A stretch of DNA of 64,000 nucleotides from Hydrogenophaga pseudoflava (GTDB lineage Bacteria; Pseudomonadota; Gammaproteobacteria; Burkholderiales; Burkholderiaceae_C). The position numbers were made by a program, and so were the translations under genes. Where the stretch lies: assembly GCF_031020795.1 (NCBI RefSeq), contig NZ_JAVHJP010000002.1, forward strand, positions 372,001 through 436,000. The letters run 5' to 3'. Of this stretch, positions 35,149 to 47,315 are shown piece after piece. The notes beneath the pieces were generated by a model that was not told where the DNA came from, searched no databases, and saw only the letters and a list, made by a program, of their open reading frames with translations. Every line of letters begins with the position of its first letter. Position 1 is the first letter of the stretch.

Positions 35149-36978
35149 ATGACATCTGGTAAGACACCTCAGCCCGACTGGCTGCAGGCGGCCGAGCAGT
35201 TGCAGAACCAGCTCATCCAGCAATGGACCCAGGCCGCGCAGGCCTTTCCCGGTGCAGCCCAGCACCCCGCTTCCCCCTCTGATCCGTTCGCGGCCTTGAA
35301 GGCGTTCATGCCGCAGGCCGGCGCCGGCAACCCGTTCGGCATGGCCATGCCGGCCATGGGCAGCCTGCCGGGCATGGGCGACCTGTTCCACCAGGCAGCG
35401 GGTCAGAAGGTCAGCTTCGATCCGGCCCGTTTGCTGGAAATCCAGAACCAGTACCTCAAGGACGTGACCGGGCTCTGGAACCAGGGCATGGATGTCAAGC
35501 CCAAGGGGGACCGGCGTTTTGCCGACGAAGCCTGGGGCAGCAACCCGGTGGCGGCCTATTCGGCGGCGGTGTACCTGCTCAACGCCCGCACCCTGATGGC
35601 CCTGGCCGAGGCGGTTGAAGGCGATGCCAAGACCAAGGCGCGTGTGCGTTTTGCGGTCCAGCAATGGATCGACGCCAGCGCACCGAGCAACTTCCTGGCC
35701 TTCAATGCGGAGGCGCAGAAGAAGGCCATCGAAACCCAGGGCGAGAGCATTGCCAAGGGCGTGGCCAACCTGCTGCACGACATCAAGCAGGGCCACGTCT
35801 CGATGACCGACGAAAGCGTGTTCGAGGTGGGCAAGAACGTGGCCACCACCGAAGGCGCCGTGGTGTTCGAGAACGAGCTGTTCCAGCTCATCGAATACAA
35901 GCCCCTGACGGCCAAGGTGTACGAGCGTCCGTTCCTGCTGGTGCCGCCCTGCATCAACAAGTTCTACATCCTCGATCTGCAGCCGACCAACTCGTTCATC
36001 CGCTACTGCGTGGAGCAGGGCCACCGCACCTTCGTGGTGAGCTGGCGCAACCCCGACGCCTCGCTGGGCCACAAGACCTGGGACGACTACATCGAGGACG
36101 CCGTCATCCAGGCCATCAAGACCACGCAGGACATCACCGGTGCCGAGCAGATCAACGCACTGGGCTTCTGCGTGGGCGGCACCATGCTGAGCAACGCGCT
36201 GGCCGTGCTGGCGGCGCGCGGGGAGGAGCGGGTGCACAGCGCCACCTTCCTGACCACGCTGGTGGACTTCACCGACACCGGCATTCTTGACGTGTTCATC
36301 GACGAGGCCTTCGTCAAGATGCGCGAAATGCAATTCGCGCAGGGCGGGCTCATGCCCGGCCGCGACCTGGCCACCACCTTCAGCTTCCTGCGGCCCAACG
36401 ACCTGGTCTGGAACTATGTGGTTGGCAACTACCTCAAGGGCGAGTCGCCGCCGCCGTTCGACCTGCTGTACTGGAACTCCGACGCGACCAACCTGCCCGG
36501 CCCGTACTACGCCTGGTACCTGCGCAACATGTACCTTGAGAACAACCTTGTCAAGCCATGCAAGACGACGGTCTGCGGGCACGAGGTGGATTTCCGCAAG
36601 GTCAAGCTGCCGGTCTACATCTACGGCTCGCGCGAAGACCACATCGTGCCGATCGGCGGCGCCTATGCCAGCACGCAGGTGTTCCCTGGCAAGAAGCGCT
36701 TCGTCATGGGCGCCTCGGGCCACATCGCCGGTGTGATCAACCCGCCGGCCGCGGGCAAGCGCAGCCATTGGACCGGGCCGGCCGGCCAGTTCCCGGCGGA
36801 TGTGAACAAGTGGATCGACAGCGCCACCGAACACAAGGGCAGCTGGTGGACCGACTGGGCCGCCTGGCTCAAACCCTTGGCTGGCAAGCAAATTGCTGCG
36901 CCCAAGACCTATGGCAAGGGCAAAGCGTACGTCGCCATCGAGCCGGCGCCCGGCCGCTATGTGAAGGCGAAGGCCTGA
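35149..36978 (+). CDS. phaC: class I poly(3-hydroxyalkanoate) synthase
   Basis: Polymerises (R)-3-hydroxybutyryl-CoA into PHB at the granule surface. 609 residues. Alpha/beta-hydrolase core with lipase-like box GFCVGGTML (C341) and triad partners D497 (SREDHIVP) and H525 (GASGHIAGV); the D-H spacing (28) equals that of Ralstonia PhaC (480/508). An N-terminal ~100-residue region is rich in Gln, Pro, Met and Ala, typical of class I. First gene of phaC-phaA-phaB. Its N-terminal 40-80 segment has low complexity (MAMPAMGSLPGMG). Confidence 0.97.
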   Translation: MTSGKTPQPDWLQAAEQLQNQLIQQWTQAAQAFPGAAQHPASPSDPFAALKAFMPQAGAGNPFGMAMPAMGSLPGMGDLFHQAAGQKVSFDPARLLEIQNQYLKDVTGLWNQGMDVKPKGDRRFADEAWGSNPVAAYSAAVYLLNARTLMALAEAVEGDAKTKARVRFAVQQWIDASAPSNFLAFNAEAQKKAIETQGESIAKGVANLLHDIKQGHVSMTDESVFEVGKNVATTEGAVVFENELFQLIEYKPLTAKVYERPFLLVPPCINKFYILDLQPTNSFIRYCVEQGHRTFVVSWRNPDASLGHKTWDDYIEDAVIQAIKTTQDITGAEQINALGFCVGGTMLSNALAVLAARGEERVHSATFLTTLVDFTDTGILDVFIDEAFVKMREMQFAQGGLMPGRDLATTFSFLRPNDLVWNYVVGNYLKGESPPPFDLLYWNSDATNLPGPYYAWYLRNMYLENNLVKPCKTTVCGHEVDFRKVKLPVYIYGSREDHIVPIGGAYASTQVFPGKKRFVMGASGHIAGVINPPAAGKRSHWTGPAGQFPADVNKWIDSATEHKGSWWTDWAAWLKPLAGKQIAAPKTYGKGKAYVAIEPAPGRYVKAKA

Positions 36979-37053
36979 ACGTCCTGACCGCTTGCGTTCA
37001 GCCCTGAACGCAAGCCCCCCACTTTGCTGCACCCACCTCTCAAGGAGAACCAC

Positions 37054-38235
37054 ATGGAAGACATCGTCATCGTTTCCGCCGCCCGCACCGCCGTCGGCAA
37101 GTTCGGCGGATCGCTGGCCAAGACACCGGCCACCGAACTCGGCAGCATCGTCATCAAGGGCCTGCTGGCGCGCACCGGTCTGCCCGCCGATGCCATTGGC
37201 GAAGTCATCATGGGCCAGGTGCTGGCCGCTGGCGTGGGTCAGAACCCGGCCCGTCAGGCCATGATGAAGGCCGGTGTGGCCAAGGAAACCCCGGCGCTCA
37301 CCATCAACGCGGTCTGCGGTTCGGGCCTCAAAGCCGTGATGCTGGCCGCGCAGGCCGTCGCCTGGGGCGACAGCGAGATCGTGATCGCCGGTGGCCAGGA
37401 AAACATGAGCGCCAGCCCGCACGTGCTCAACGGCAGCCGCGACGGCCAGCGCATGGGGGACTGGAAGATGGTCGACACCATGATCGTCGACGGCCTGTGG
37501 GACGTCTACAACCAGTACCACATGGGCATCACCGCCGAGAACGTGGCCAAGGCCCACGGCATCACCCGTGAGATGCAGGACGCGCTGGCGCTGGGCAGCC
37601 AGCAGAAGGCCTCCGCCGCGCAAGAAGCCGGCAAGTTCAAGGACGAGATCGTCGACGTGCTGATCCCGCAGCGCAAGGGCGATCCGCTGGTGTTCAACAG
37701 CGACGAGTTCATCAACAAGAAGACCAACGCCGAAGCACTGGCCGGTCTGCGTCCGGCCTTCGACAAGGCGGGCTCGGTGACGGCCGGCAATGCCTCGGGC
37801 ATCAACGACGGCGCCGCCGCCGTGATGGTGATGAGCGCCAAGAAGGCCGCGGCCTTGGGCCTGACGCCGCTCGCCCGCATCGCTGCCTTCGGCACCAGCG
37901 GCCTGGATCCGGCCACCATGGGCATGGGCCCGGTGCCTGCGTCGCAGAAGGCCCTGGCCCGCGCCGGCTGGAAGGCGTCGGATGTGGATCTGTTCGAACT
38001 CAACGAGGCTTTTGCCGCCCAGGCCTGCGCCGTCAACAAGGCGCTGGACATCGACCCGGCCAAGGTCAACGTCAACGGTGGCGCCATCGCCATCGGCCAC
38101 CCCATCGGCGCGTCCGGCTGCCGCATCCTGGTGACGCTGCTGCACGAGATGCAGCGCAGCAACGCCAAGAAGGGCCTGGCCGCGCTGTGCATCGGCGGCG
38201 GCATGGGCGTTTCCCTCGCCATTGAACGCGCCTGA
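37054..38235 (+). CDS. phaA: acetyl-CoA acetyltransferase (beta-ketothiolase)
   Basis: Condenses two acetyl-CoA to acetoacetyl-CoA, the first step of PHB synthesis. 393 residues, exactly the length of Ralstonia PhaA. Active-site C88 (INAVCGSGLK), H349 (IAIGHPIGASG) and C379 (ALCIGGGMG) are all present. AAGGAG precedes the ATG at 37054; an upstream in-frame TTG lacks that. Between phaC (75 bases) and phaB (47 bases), transcribed together. Confidence 0.97.
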   Translation: MEDIVIVSAARTAVGKFGGSLAKTPATELGSIVIKGLLARTGLPADAIGEVIMGQVLAAGVGQNPARQAMMKAGVAKETPALTINAVCGSGLKAVMLAAQAVAWGDSEIVIAGGQENMSASPHVLNGSRDGQRMGDWKMVDTMIVDGLWDVYNQYHMGITAENVAKAHGITREMQDALALGSQQKASAAQEAGKFKDEIVDVLIPQRKGDPLVFNSDEFINKKTNAEALAGLRPAFDKAGSVTAGNASGINDGAAAVMVMSAKKAAALGLTPLARIAAFGTSGLDPATMGMGPVPASQKALARAGWKASDVDLFELNEAFAAQACAVNKALDIDPAKVNVNGGAIAIGHPIGASGCRILVTLLHEMQRSNAKKGLAALCIGGGMGVSLAIERA

Positions 38236-38282
38236 CACCCAACCATTTTTCGCCACACGGCACCACCAAGAGGAGCATCACA

Positions 38283-39020
38283 ATGAGCCAGAAAGTCGCA
38301 TACGTCACCGGAGGCATGGGCGGCATCGGTACCGCCATCTGCCAGCGCCTGCACAAAGACGGTTTCAAGGTCATCGCCGGCTGCGGCCCGACCCGCGACT
38401 ACAACAAGTGGCTGGACGAACAGAAGGCGCTGGGCTACACCTTCTACGCCTCGGTCGGCAACGTGGGTGACTGGGAGTCCACCGTCGAGGCCTTCACCAA
38501 GGCCAAGGCCGAACACGGCAGCATCGACGTGCTGGTCAACAACGCCGGCATCACCAAGGACCGCATGTTCCTGAAGATGTCCAAGGAGGACTGGGATGCG
38601 GTGATGAACACCAACCTCGACTCCATGTTCAACGTGACCAAGCAGGTCGTGCCCGACATGGTGGAAAAGGGCTGGGGTCGCATCATCAACATCTCGTCGG
38701 TCAACGGTGAGAAGGGCCAGGCCGGCCAGACCAACTACTCGGCCGCCAAGGCCGGCATGCATGGCTTCTCGATGGCCCTGGCGCAGGAACTGGCCACCAA
38801 GGGTGTGACGGTCAACACCGTGAGCCCGGGCTACATCGGCACCGACATGGTCAAGGCCATCCGCCCGGACGTGCTGGAGAAGATTGTCGCCACGGTGCCG
38901 GTCAAGCGCCTGGGCGAGCCATCGGAGATCGCTTCCATCATCGCCTGGTTGGCCAGCGAAGAGGGCGGTTACGCCACCGGCGCCGACTTCTCGGTCAATG
39001 GCGGCCTGCACATGGGGTGA
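38283..39020 (+). CDS. phaB: acetoacetyl-CoA reductase (NADPH)
   Basis: Reduces acetoacetyl-CoA to (R)-3-hydroxybutyryl-CoA for PhaC. 245 residues, short-chain dehydrogenase. Cofactor motif TGGMGGIG (residues 9-16), VNNAG, and catalytic S139, Y152, K156 (NYSAAKAG). The GCGPTRDYNKWLDEQ segment is typical of PhaB. GAGGAGC lies before the ATG. Last gene of the pha operon, with a terminator 22 bases after the stop. Confidence 0.97.
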   Translation: MSQKVAYVTGGMGGIGTAICQRLHKDGFKVIAGCGPTRDYNKWLDEQKALGYTFYASVGNVGDWESTVEAFTKAKAEHGSIDVLVNNAGITKDRMFLKMSKEDWDAVMNTNLDSMFNVTKQVVPDMVEKGWGRIINISSVNGEKGQAGQTNYSAAKAGMHGFSMALAQELATKGVTVNTVSPGYIGTDMVKAIRPDVLEKIVATVPVKRLGEPSEIASIIAWLASEEGGYATGADFSVNGGLHMG

Positions 39021-39042
39021 CGGTGCACAGGGCACAGACATG

Positions 39043-39065
39043 AAACCCGCTTCGGCGGGTTTTTT
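39043..39065 (+). terminator. rho-independent terminator of phaCAB
   Basis: AAACCCGC (39043-39050), loop TTCG, GCGGGTTT (39055-39062), T to 39065. It lies 25 bases before dusA. Confidence 0.9.
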
Positions 39066-39090
39066 GTTGCCCGCTGGGATAATCGGCCCC

Positions 39091-40116
39091 ATGTCTGTTT
39101 CCGTTTCTCCCTGGCGCCTGTCGGTCGCCCCCATGATGGGCTGGACCGACCGCCACTGCCGCTACTTCCACCGCCTGCTCACCCGCCACACGCTGCTCTA
39201 CACCGAAATGGTCACCACGGGCGCGCTGATCCATGGCAACGCCGCCCAGCACCTGTTCTTCAACGACGAGGAGCATCCGGTGGCGCTGCAGCTTGGTGGC
39301 AGCGAACCATCGGACCTGGCCGTCTGTGCAAAGCTGGGACAGGACCATGGCTACGACGAGATCAACCTCAACTGTGGCTGCCCGAGCGAACGGGTGCTGC
39401 GCGGTGCGTTCGGCGCCTGCCTGATGGGGGAGGCGGCCCTGGTGCGCGACTGTGTCAAAGCGATGGTGGATGTGGTCGACATTCCAGTGACGGTCAAGCA
39501 CCGTATCGGCATCGACAAGGTCGAAAGCTACGACTTCGTGCGCGATTTCGTCGGGACGGTGGCCGAGGGCGGTTGCCAGGTGTTTCTGGTGCATGCCCGC
39601 AACGCCTGGCTCAAGGGCCTGTCGCCCAAGGAGAACCGCGAGATCCCGCCGCTGCGCTACGAGCTGGCCTACCGGCTGAAGCAGGACTTCCCCGACCTCA
39701 CCATTGCGGTGAACGGAGGCATCACCACCAACGAACAGATCACAACGCACCTGCAGCGTGTCGACGGAGCGATGATTGGCCGCGAGGCGTACCACAACCC
39801 CTGGCTGATGACCGAGTGGGACGCGCGCTTCTATGGTGACGACAGCCGCCCCGCGGCTACGCGGGAAGAGGTTGAACTGGCGATGATCGACTACATGGAA
39901 CGCGCCCACGCCGAAGACGGCGTGAACTGGTATTCGATCGCCAGCCACATGCTGGGCCTGCGCCACGGCCTGCACGGTGCCCGCAAGTGGCGCCAAGTCT
40001 GGAGCGACCACCGTCTCAAGCCTTTGCCACCCCGCGAGGTCTGGACACTGGCCCAGGCCCATGTCGGTCAGCCCGAGGCCGAGACCGCCCCCGGCGTCCC
40101 CGTTTCCATCCACTGA
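39091..40116 (+). CDS. dusA: tRNA-dihydrouridine(20/20a) synthase
   Basis: FMN enzyme that reduces uridines 20/20a in the tRNA D-loop using NADPH. 341 residues from ATG 39091 (MSVSVSPWRLSVAPMMGWTD). Diagnostic are CGCPSERVLRGAFGACLM (catalytic Cys), TVKHRIGID, VHARNAWLKGLSPKENREIPPL (DusA-type) and NGGITTNEQ. The open frame extends far upstream, but that part overlaps phaB. The next gene follows 10 bases later. Confidence 0.96.
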   Translation: MSVSVSPWRLSVAPMMGWTDRHCRYFHRLLTRHTLLYTEMVTTGALIHGNAAQHLFFNDEEHPVALQLGGSEPSDLAVCAKLGQDHGYDEINLNCGCPSERVLRGAFGACLMGEAALVRDCVKAMVDVVDIPVTVKHRIGIDKVESYDFVRDFVGTVAEGGCQVFLVHARNAWLKGLSPKENREIPPLRYELAYRLKQDFPDLTIAVNGGITTNEQITTHLQRVDGAMIGREAYHNPWLMTEWDARFYGDDSRPAATREEVELAMIDYMERAHAEDGVNWYSIASHMLGLRHGLHGARKWRQVWSDHRLKPLPPREVWTLAQAHVGQPEAETAPGVPVSIH

Positions 40117-40126
40117 AGGAACCCGA

Positions 40127-40582
40127 ATGAACCGAACCGTTTCCCGCCTGCTGGCCCTTGCCGTGGGTCTGTGCGCTGTCGCCGCCTTGGCCCAGAGCGC
40201 TGCCCCGAATGCCATCCTGGACGCCGCCGCCAAAGAACCGGGGGCGGTGGTCACCAAGACCGGCCTGGTGTTCCGCTCGCTCAAGGACGGCACGGGCGCC
40301 AGCCCGACGGCGGCCGACACGGTCAAGGTGCACTACAAGGGCACCTTTCCCGATGGCAAGGAGTTCGACAGCTCCTACGCGCGGGGCACGCCGATCGAGT
40401 TTCCCCTGGGCCGGGTGATTCCCTGCTGGACCGAGGGCGTGCAACGCATCAAGGTCGGCGGCAAGGCCAAGCTGACCTGCCCGAGCCAGATCGCCTACGG
40501 CGAGCGCGGTGCGGGTGGGGTGATTCCGCCCAATGCCACGCTGCTGTTCGAGGTGGAACTGCTGGGCATCGCCGGCCGCTGA
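40127..40582 (+). CDS. periplasmic FKBP-type peptidyl-prolyl isomerase
   Basis: 151 residues. Signal peptide MNRTVSRLLALAVGLCAVAALAQS with an ALA-like cleavage site, then one FKBP domain: TVKVHYKGTFPDGKEFDSSYARGTPIEFPLG, VIPCWTEGVQ, GERGAGGVIPPNATLLFEVELL. It catalyses prolyl isomerisation in the periplasm. The C in place of the usual G or A in VIPCW and another C in LTCPSQIAYG could form a disulfide, as in Mip/FkpA relatives. AAGGA upstream of the ATG. It follows dusA closely and is convergent with the Dyp peroxidase. Confidence 0.93.
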   Translation: MNRTVSRLLALAVGLCAVAALAQSAAPNAILDAAAKEPGAVVTKTGLVFRSLKDGTGASPTAADTVKVHYKGTFPDGKEFDSSYARGTPIEFPLGRVIPCWTEGVQRIKVGGKAKLTCPSQIAYGERGAGGVIPPNATLLFEVELLGIAGR

Positions 40583-40588
40583 GGCCCG

Positions 40589-41479
40589 TCAAAGCCCCAG
40601 CGGGCGCAGGTCGATCAGCCCGTCCCGGACTGGCGGACACCAGAAGTAGGCGCCGGTCTGTGGCTCGGTGAAGCTGAACATCGCATCGGTGATGCCGTCT
40701 TCCGCCCCCGACATGCGGCGCAGCTGGGCTTCGAACGCGTCGAAGGAACAGCCGAAGGCGGCGAACACCAGGCCGCCGTCGTTGCCTTCGGCCCAGGGCA
40801 TGGAGCGGCGCAGCACGAAGGCTTCCGGGTCGAAGCTTTCCTGGGCGGTGCGCTTGACGTGGGCCGAGGCGGGCGCGTCTTCCAGTTCCTCATTGCTCTC
40901 GCGTTCGCGGCCGATGGTGTCGTCCTGCTGCTGCCTGGACATGGCCTCGAAGCGGCTCATGTGGTGGTGCCAGCGCTGCATGGCCACAAAGCTGCTGCCC
41001 GCGAGTGGTCCCGCCGACTCGGGCAGCAGGGCCGCGGCCACAGCCTTGTCGCCCTGGGGGTTCTCCGTGCCGTCCTCGTAGCCGGTGAGGTCCCGGCCCT
41101 GGTTGTGGTTGAAGGCGTCGGTGATGTCGGTCACGTCGAAGGACGGCGCCAGCAGGGTTTCCAGGTGGCGGCTGCGGATCAACAGGTCGCCGCGGTCGGT
41201 ACCGCGCAGCCAGAGCATGAGATCGGTGGGCGTGGCGGGCAGCTTGATGCGGGCGCCGTCGACGCCAGTGAATGTCTTCAAGCCTGGCAACTGGGCGCCC
41301 AGTTCGCGCACCAGCGAAGCGCCGATGCCGACCACGGTGTCACGGCCATTGGCCTGGCTGGCCAGCCGCTTGAGCACCACGCGCGGGTCGGCGCCGACCC
41401 GCAACTGGCAGGTGAGGTAGCGCCCATGGGCGGGCACGGGTTCGAGGATGCCGGGCTGGGCGAGAAGGGCAATGTTCAT
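40589..41479 (-). CDS. Dyp-type haem peroxidase (YfeX/EfeB family)
   Basis: 296 residues. GxxDG motif GYEDGTENP with catalytic D136, proximal haem ligand H207 (ASAHVKRT) and nearby Arg. No signal peptide, so cytoplasmic and YfeX-like rather than EfeB. It oxidises dyes, porphyrinogens or other electron donors with H2O2; the natural substrate is unclear. Stops six bases from the convergent FKBP gene. The GntR gene is 16 bases upstream on the same strand, so the two may be co-transcribed. Confidence 0.93.
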   Translation of the reverse strand: MNIALLAQPGILEPVPAHGRYLTCQLRVGADPRVVLKRLASQANGRDTVVGIGASLVRELGAQLPGLKTFTGVDGARIKLPATPTDLMLWLRGTDRGDLLIRSRHLETLLAPSFDVTDITDAFNHNQGRDLTGYEDGTENPQGDKAVAAALLPESAGPLAGSSFVAMQRWHHHMSRFEAMSRQQQDDTIGRERESNEELEDAPASAHVKRTAQESFDPEAFVLRRSMPWAEGNDGGLVFAAFGCSFDAFEAQLRRMSGAEDGITDAMFSFTEPQTGAYFWCPPVRDGLIDLRPLGL

Positions 41480-41495
41480 GCCCGGGATTATCGGC

Positions 41496-42131
41496 TCAGG
41501 TCGCCGCCTCCAGCCCGTTGCGGAAGTGCTCCTGCATGCGCCGGCGGGTGAGGTCGGCGTCGCGTGCGAGCAGGGCAGCCATCACCGCGCGGTGCTCGGC
41601 CAGCGACTCCTCGATCCGGCCCGACTTGAACAGCGAGCTGTGGCGGTTGAGCTTCATGACCTTGCGCAGGTCGGCCACCATCTGCTGGCGCCAGCGGTTG
41701 TCGGCCATTTCCAGCAGCCGCATGTGGAACTGCTCGTTGATGGCGAAGAATCGGTCGCGGTGGGGGAGGGCCGATTCCAGTTCGGCGTGCAGGGCCTGCA
41801 GTTCGGCGCGCTGGGCGTCGCTGGCGCGCTCGGCCACCACACCCGCGGCATCGGATTCGAGCAGCGAGAGCAGGTGGTAGACGTCGGCCAGGTCTTTCTC
41901 GGACACTTCGGTCACGTAAGCGCCCCGGCGCACCTTCATGGTCACCAGGCCTTCGGCCGCCAGCACCTTCAGCGCCTCGCGCAGCGGTGTGCGGCTGATG
42001 CCGTATTCCTCGGCCAGCTTGAGCTCGTCGATCCAGCTGCCCGGCTCCAGCTCGCGGCGGAAGATGCGCTGGCGCAGCAGCTCGGCGACTTCTTCGTACA
42101 GGGCGCGGGGGGCGAGGGAGAGGGCGGACAT
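41496..42131 (-). CDS. GntR-family regulator (FadR/FCD subfamily)
   Basis: 211 residues from ATG 42131. N-terminal winged helix: LYEEVAELLRQRIFRRELEPGSWIDE, LAEEYGISRTPLREALKVLAAEGLV. The C-terminal FCD helical domain has the metal-binding His set (HMRLLEMADNRW, EHRAVMAALLARD). It is divergent from scpA with an inverted repeat between them, so it probably controls the propionyl-CoA pathway and responds to an acyl-CoA or dicarboxylate. Effector is an inference. Confidence 0.9.
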   Translation of the reverse strand: MSALSLAPRALYEEVAELLRQRIFRRELEPGSWIDELKLAEEYGISRTPLREALKVLAAEGLVTMKVRRGAYVTEVSEKDLADVYHLLSLLESDAAGVVAERASDAQRAELQALHAELESALPHRDRFFAINEQFHMRLLEMADNRWRQQMVADLRKVMKLNRHSSLFKSGRIEESLAEHRAVMAALLARDADLTRRRMQEHFRNGLEAAT

Positions 42132-42181
42132 GCAGATGGGGACGGTGACAGCAAGCCCGCATTGTAAGCCCGCTGGAATAT

Positions 42182-42210
42182 TTTGCATCAATAATTATGA
42201 ATGATGTAAA
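42182..42210. promoter_or_regulatory. inverted repeat between gntR and scpA, probable operator
   Basis: TTTGCATCA (42182-42190) and TGATGTAAA (42202-42210) are inverted with one mismatch and an 11-base spacer holding ATAATTAT. The only AT-rich stretch in this intergenic region, 57 bases before scpA. The divergent GntR protein is the likely binder. Confidence 0.6.
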
Positions 42211-42266
42211 CTCGACGCACTGATCTGTTGCAGATCGCCGTCCGTCTGCCTGAGCGAGCCCCTGTC

Positions 42267-44419
<2,153 letters not shown>

Positions 44420-44423
<4 letters not shown>

Positions 44424-45424
44424 CCCCTGAGCAGATCCTGGCCGGCATCGTCTCGGGTGGTGCGGCCGTCCAGCGCCGCGCGATGGCCAAGGCCATCACG
44501 CTGCTGGAGTCCACCCGCCCAGACCACCGCCAGCAAGCCGATGCGCTGCTGACCGGGCTGCTGCCGCACACCGGCGGCGCGTTCCGGCTCGGCATCAGCG
44601 GTGTACCCGGCGTGGGCAAGAGCACGTTCATCGAGGCGCTGGGCCTGCACCTGATCGGCCAGGGCCACCGTGTGGCGGTGCTGGCGGTCGACCCTTCTTC
44701 CTCCGTGTCCGGCGGCTCCATCCTGGGCGACAAGACGCGCATGGAACATCTCTCGGTGCACGAGAAGGCCTACATCCGCCCGAGCCCCAGCAGCGGCACG
44801 CTGGGCGGCGTGGCCGAGAAGACGCGCGAGGCCATGCTCGTCTGCGAGGCCGCGGGTTACGACGTCGTCATCGTGGAAACGGTGGGCGTGGGCCAGAGCG
44901 AAACCGCGGTGCACGGCATGACCGACATGTTCTGCCTGCTGCAACTGCCCAACGCGGGCGACGACCTGCAGGCGATCAAGAAGGGCGTGATGGAGCTGGC
45001 CGACCTCGTGGTCATCAACAAGGCCGACATCGACCCCGACGCCGCGACCCGGGCGCGGGCGCAGATCACCTCGTCGTTGCGCCTGCTCGGACTGCACGGC
45101 AACCCGGATCACGTTCACCACGATCAAAAGGTCTGGCACCCGCAGGTGATCCAGATCAGCGCGCTGCACGGGCAGGGCGTGGACACCTTCTGGGCCGCCG
45201 TCAGCGAGTTCCGGCGCCTGCAGACCGCCAATGGCCGCCTGGCCGCACGCCGCCAGCAGCAGGCCACGGCCTGGATGTGGGAGCGCATCGACGCGGGCCT
45301 CAAGCAGCGCTTTCGCGAGCACCCGCGGGTGCGCGAGGCGCTGGACATTTTCACGCGGCAGGTTCAGGGTGGCGGGCTCGCCGCCTCCACCGCCGCACGT
45401 CAGTTGCTCGAACGGTTCGACTGA
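44420..45424 (+). CDS. meaB: methylmalonyl-CoA mutase-associated GTPase MeaB
   Basis: G3E-family GTPase that protects the mutase and gates B12 loading. 334 residues. P-loop [42 protein letters not shown] (Walker B region) and NKAD are all clear. The start is TTG at 44420, overlapping the scpA stop as TTGA; the first ATG lies 21 codons in, past conserved sequence. Coupled translation with the mutase fits its chaperone role. Confidence 0.95.
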
Positions 45425-45459
45425 ACCGGCAAGACACCGTTTTCACCGGAGAGACCACC

Positions 45460-46992
<1,533 letters not shown>

Positions 46993-47025
46993 TGTCTGTC
47001 GTGTGTGCTTTTCTCGTCTCTGGCG

Positions 47026-47117
47026 CGGCATCGGGTGGCGCGGGCGTTTTGCTCCGTGTCCCCCTCGCTTCGCGCTCCTCCTTTACCTGCGCAAAACGCC
47101 CGCGCCACCCGATGCCG
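47026..47117. repeat. large inverted repeat 1 (27-bp perfect arms) in the pccB-pccA spacer
   Basis: Arms 47026-47052 and 47091-47117 are exact reverse complements over 27 bases (begins CGGCATCGGGTGG, ends CGTTTTGC); the loop is 38 bases. The loop read on the minus strand contains GTAAAGGAGGAG and GGGGGAC, which recur in repeat 2. No T-tract follows, so it is not a simple terminator. The 323-base spacer 46993-47315 has no supported gene. Confidence 0.85.
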
Positions 47118-47159
47118 GTTGGCTTGCGTTCGGTCTGCAGCGCCTTTTCCTCCTTCGCA

Positions 47160-47257
47160 GCCTTGGGCGCGGTGTGCCTGTCGCAGCGAAGTAAAGGAGG
47201 AGCCGGCCGCAGGCCGGCGGGGGACATGAGCGCAGGCAGGCACACCGTGCCCAAGGC
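47160..47257. repeat. large inverted repeat 2 (about 20-bp arms) in the pccB-pccA spacer
   Basis: Arms 47160-47180 and 47237-47257 are reverse complements with one mismatch (left arm reads CCTTGGGCGCGGTGTGCCTG from 47161). The loop holds GTAAAGGAGGAG (47191-47202), a GCCGGCCGCAGGCCGGC palindrome and GGGGGACA. Repeat 1 carries the same core in opposite orientation but with unrelated arms. Confidence 0.8.
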
Positions 47258-47315
47258 GGGCACAGCGAACCGCCGTCGAACCAACAACACATTTGCTCCC
47301 TTCTAGGAGACCGAC

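Noticed and set aside
35050-38256. Very long minus-strand open frame (over 1,000 codons) opposite phaC and phaA
   Set aside because: Shadow of two certain genes in high-GC DNA; His/Gly/Arg/Val-rich product with no domain.
46993-47315. Small coding frames in the pccB-pccA spacer
   Set aside because: Short, overlapping in all frames and driven by the inverted repeats; no ribosome sites or conserved features.
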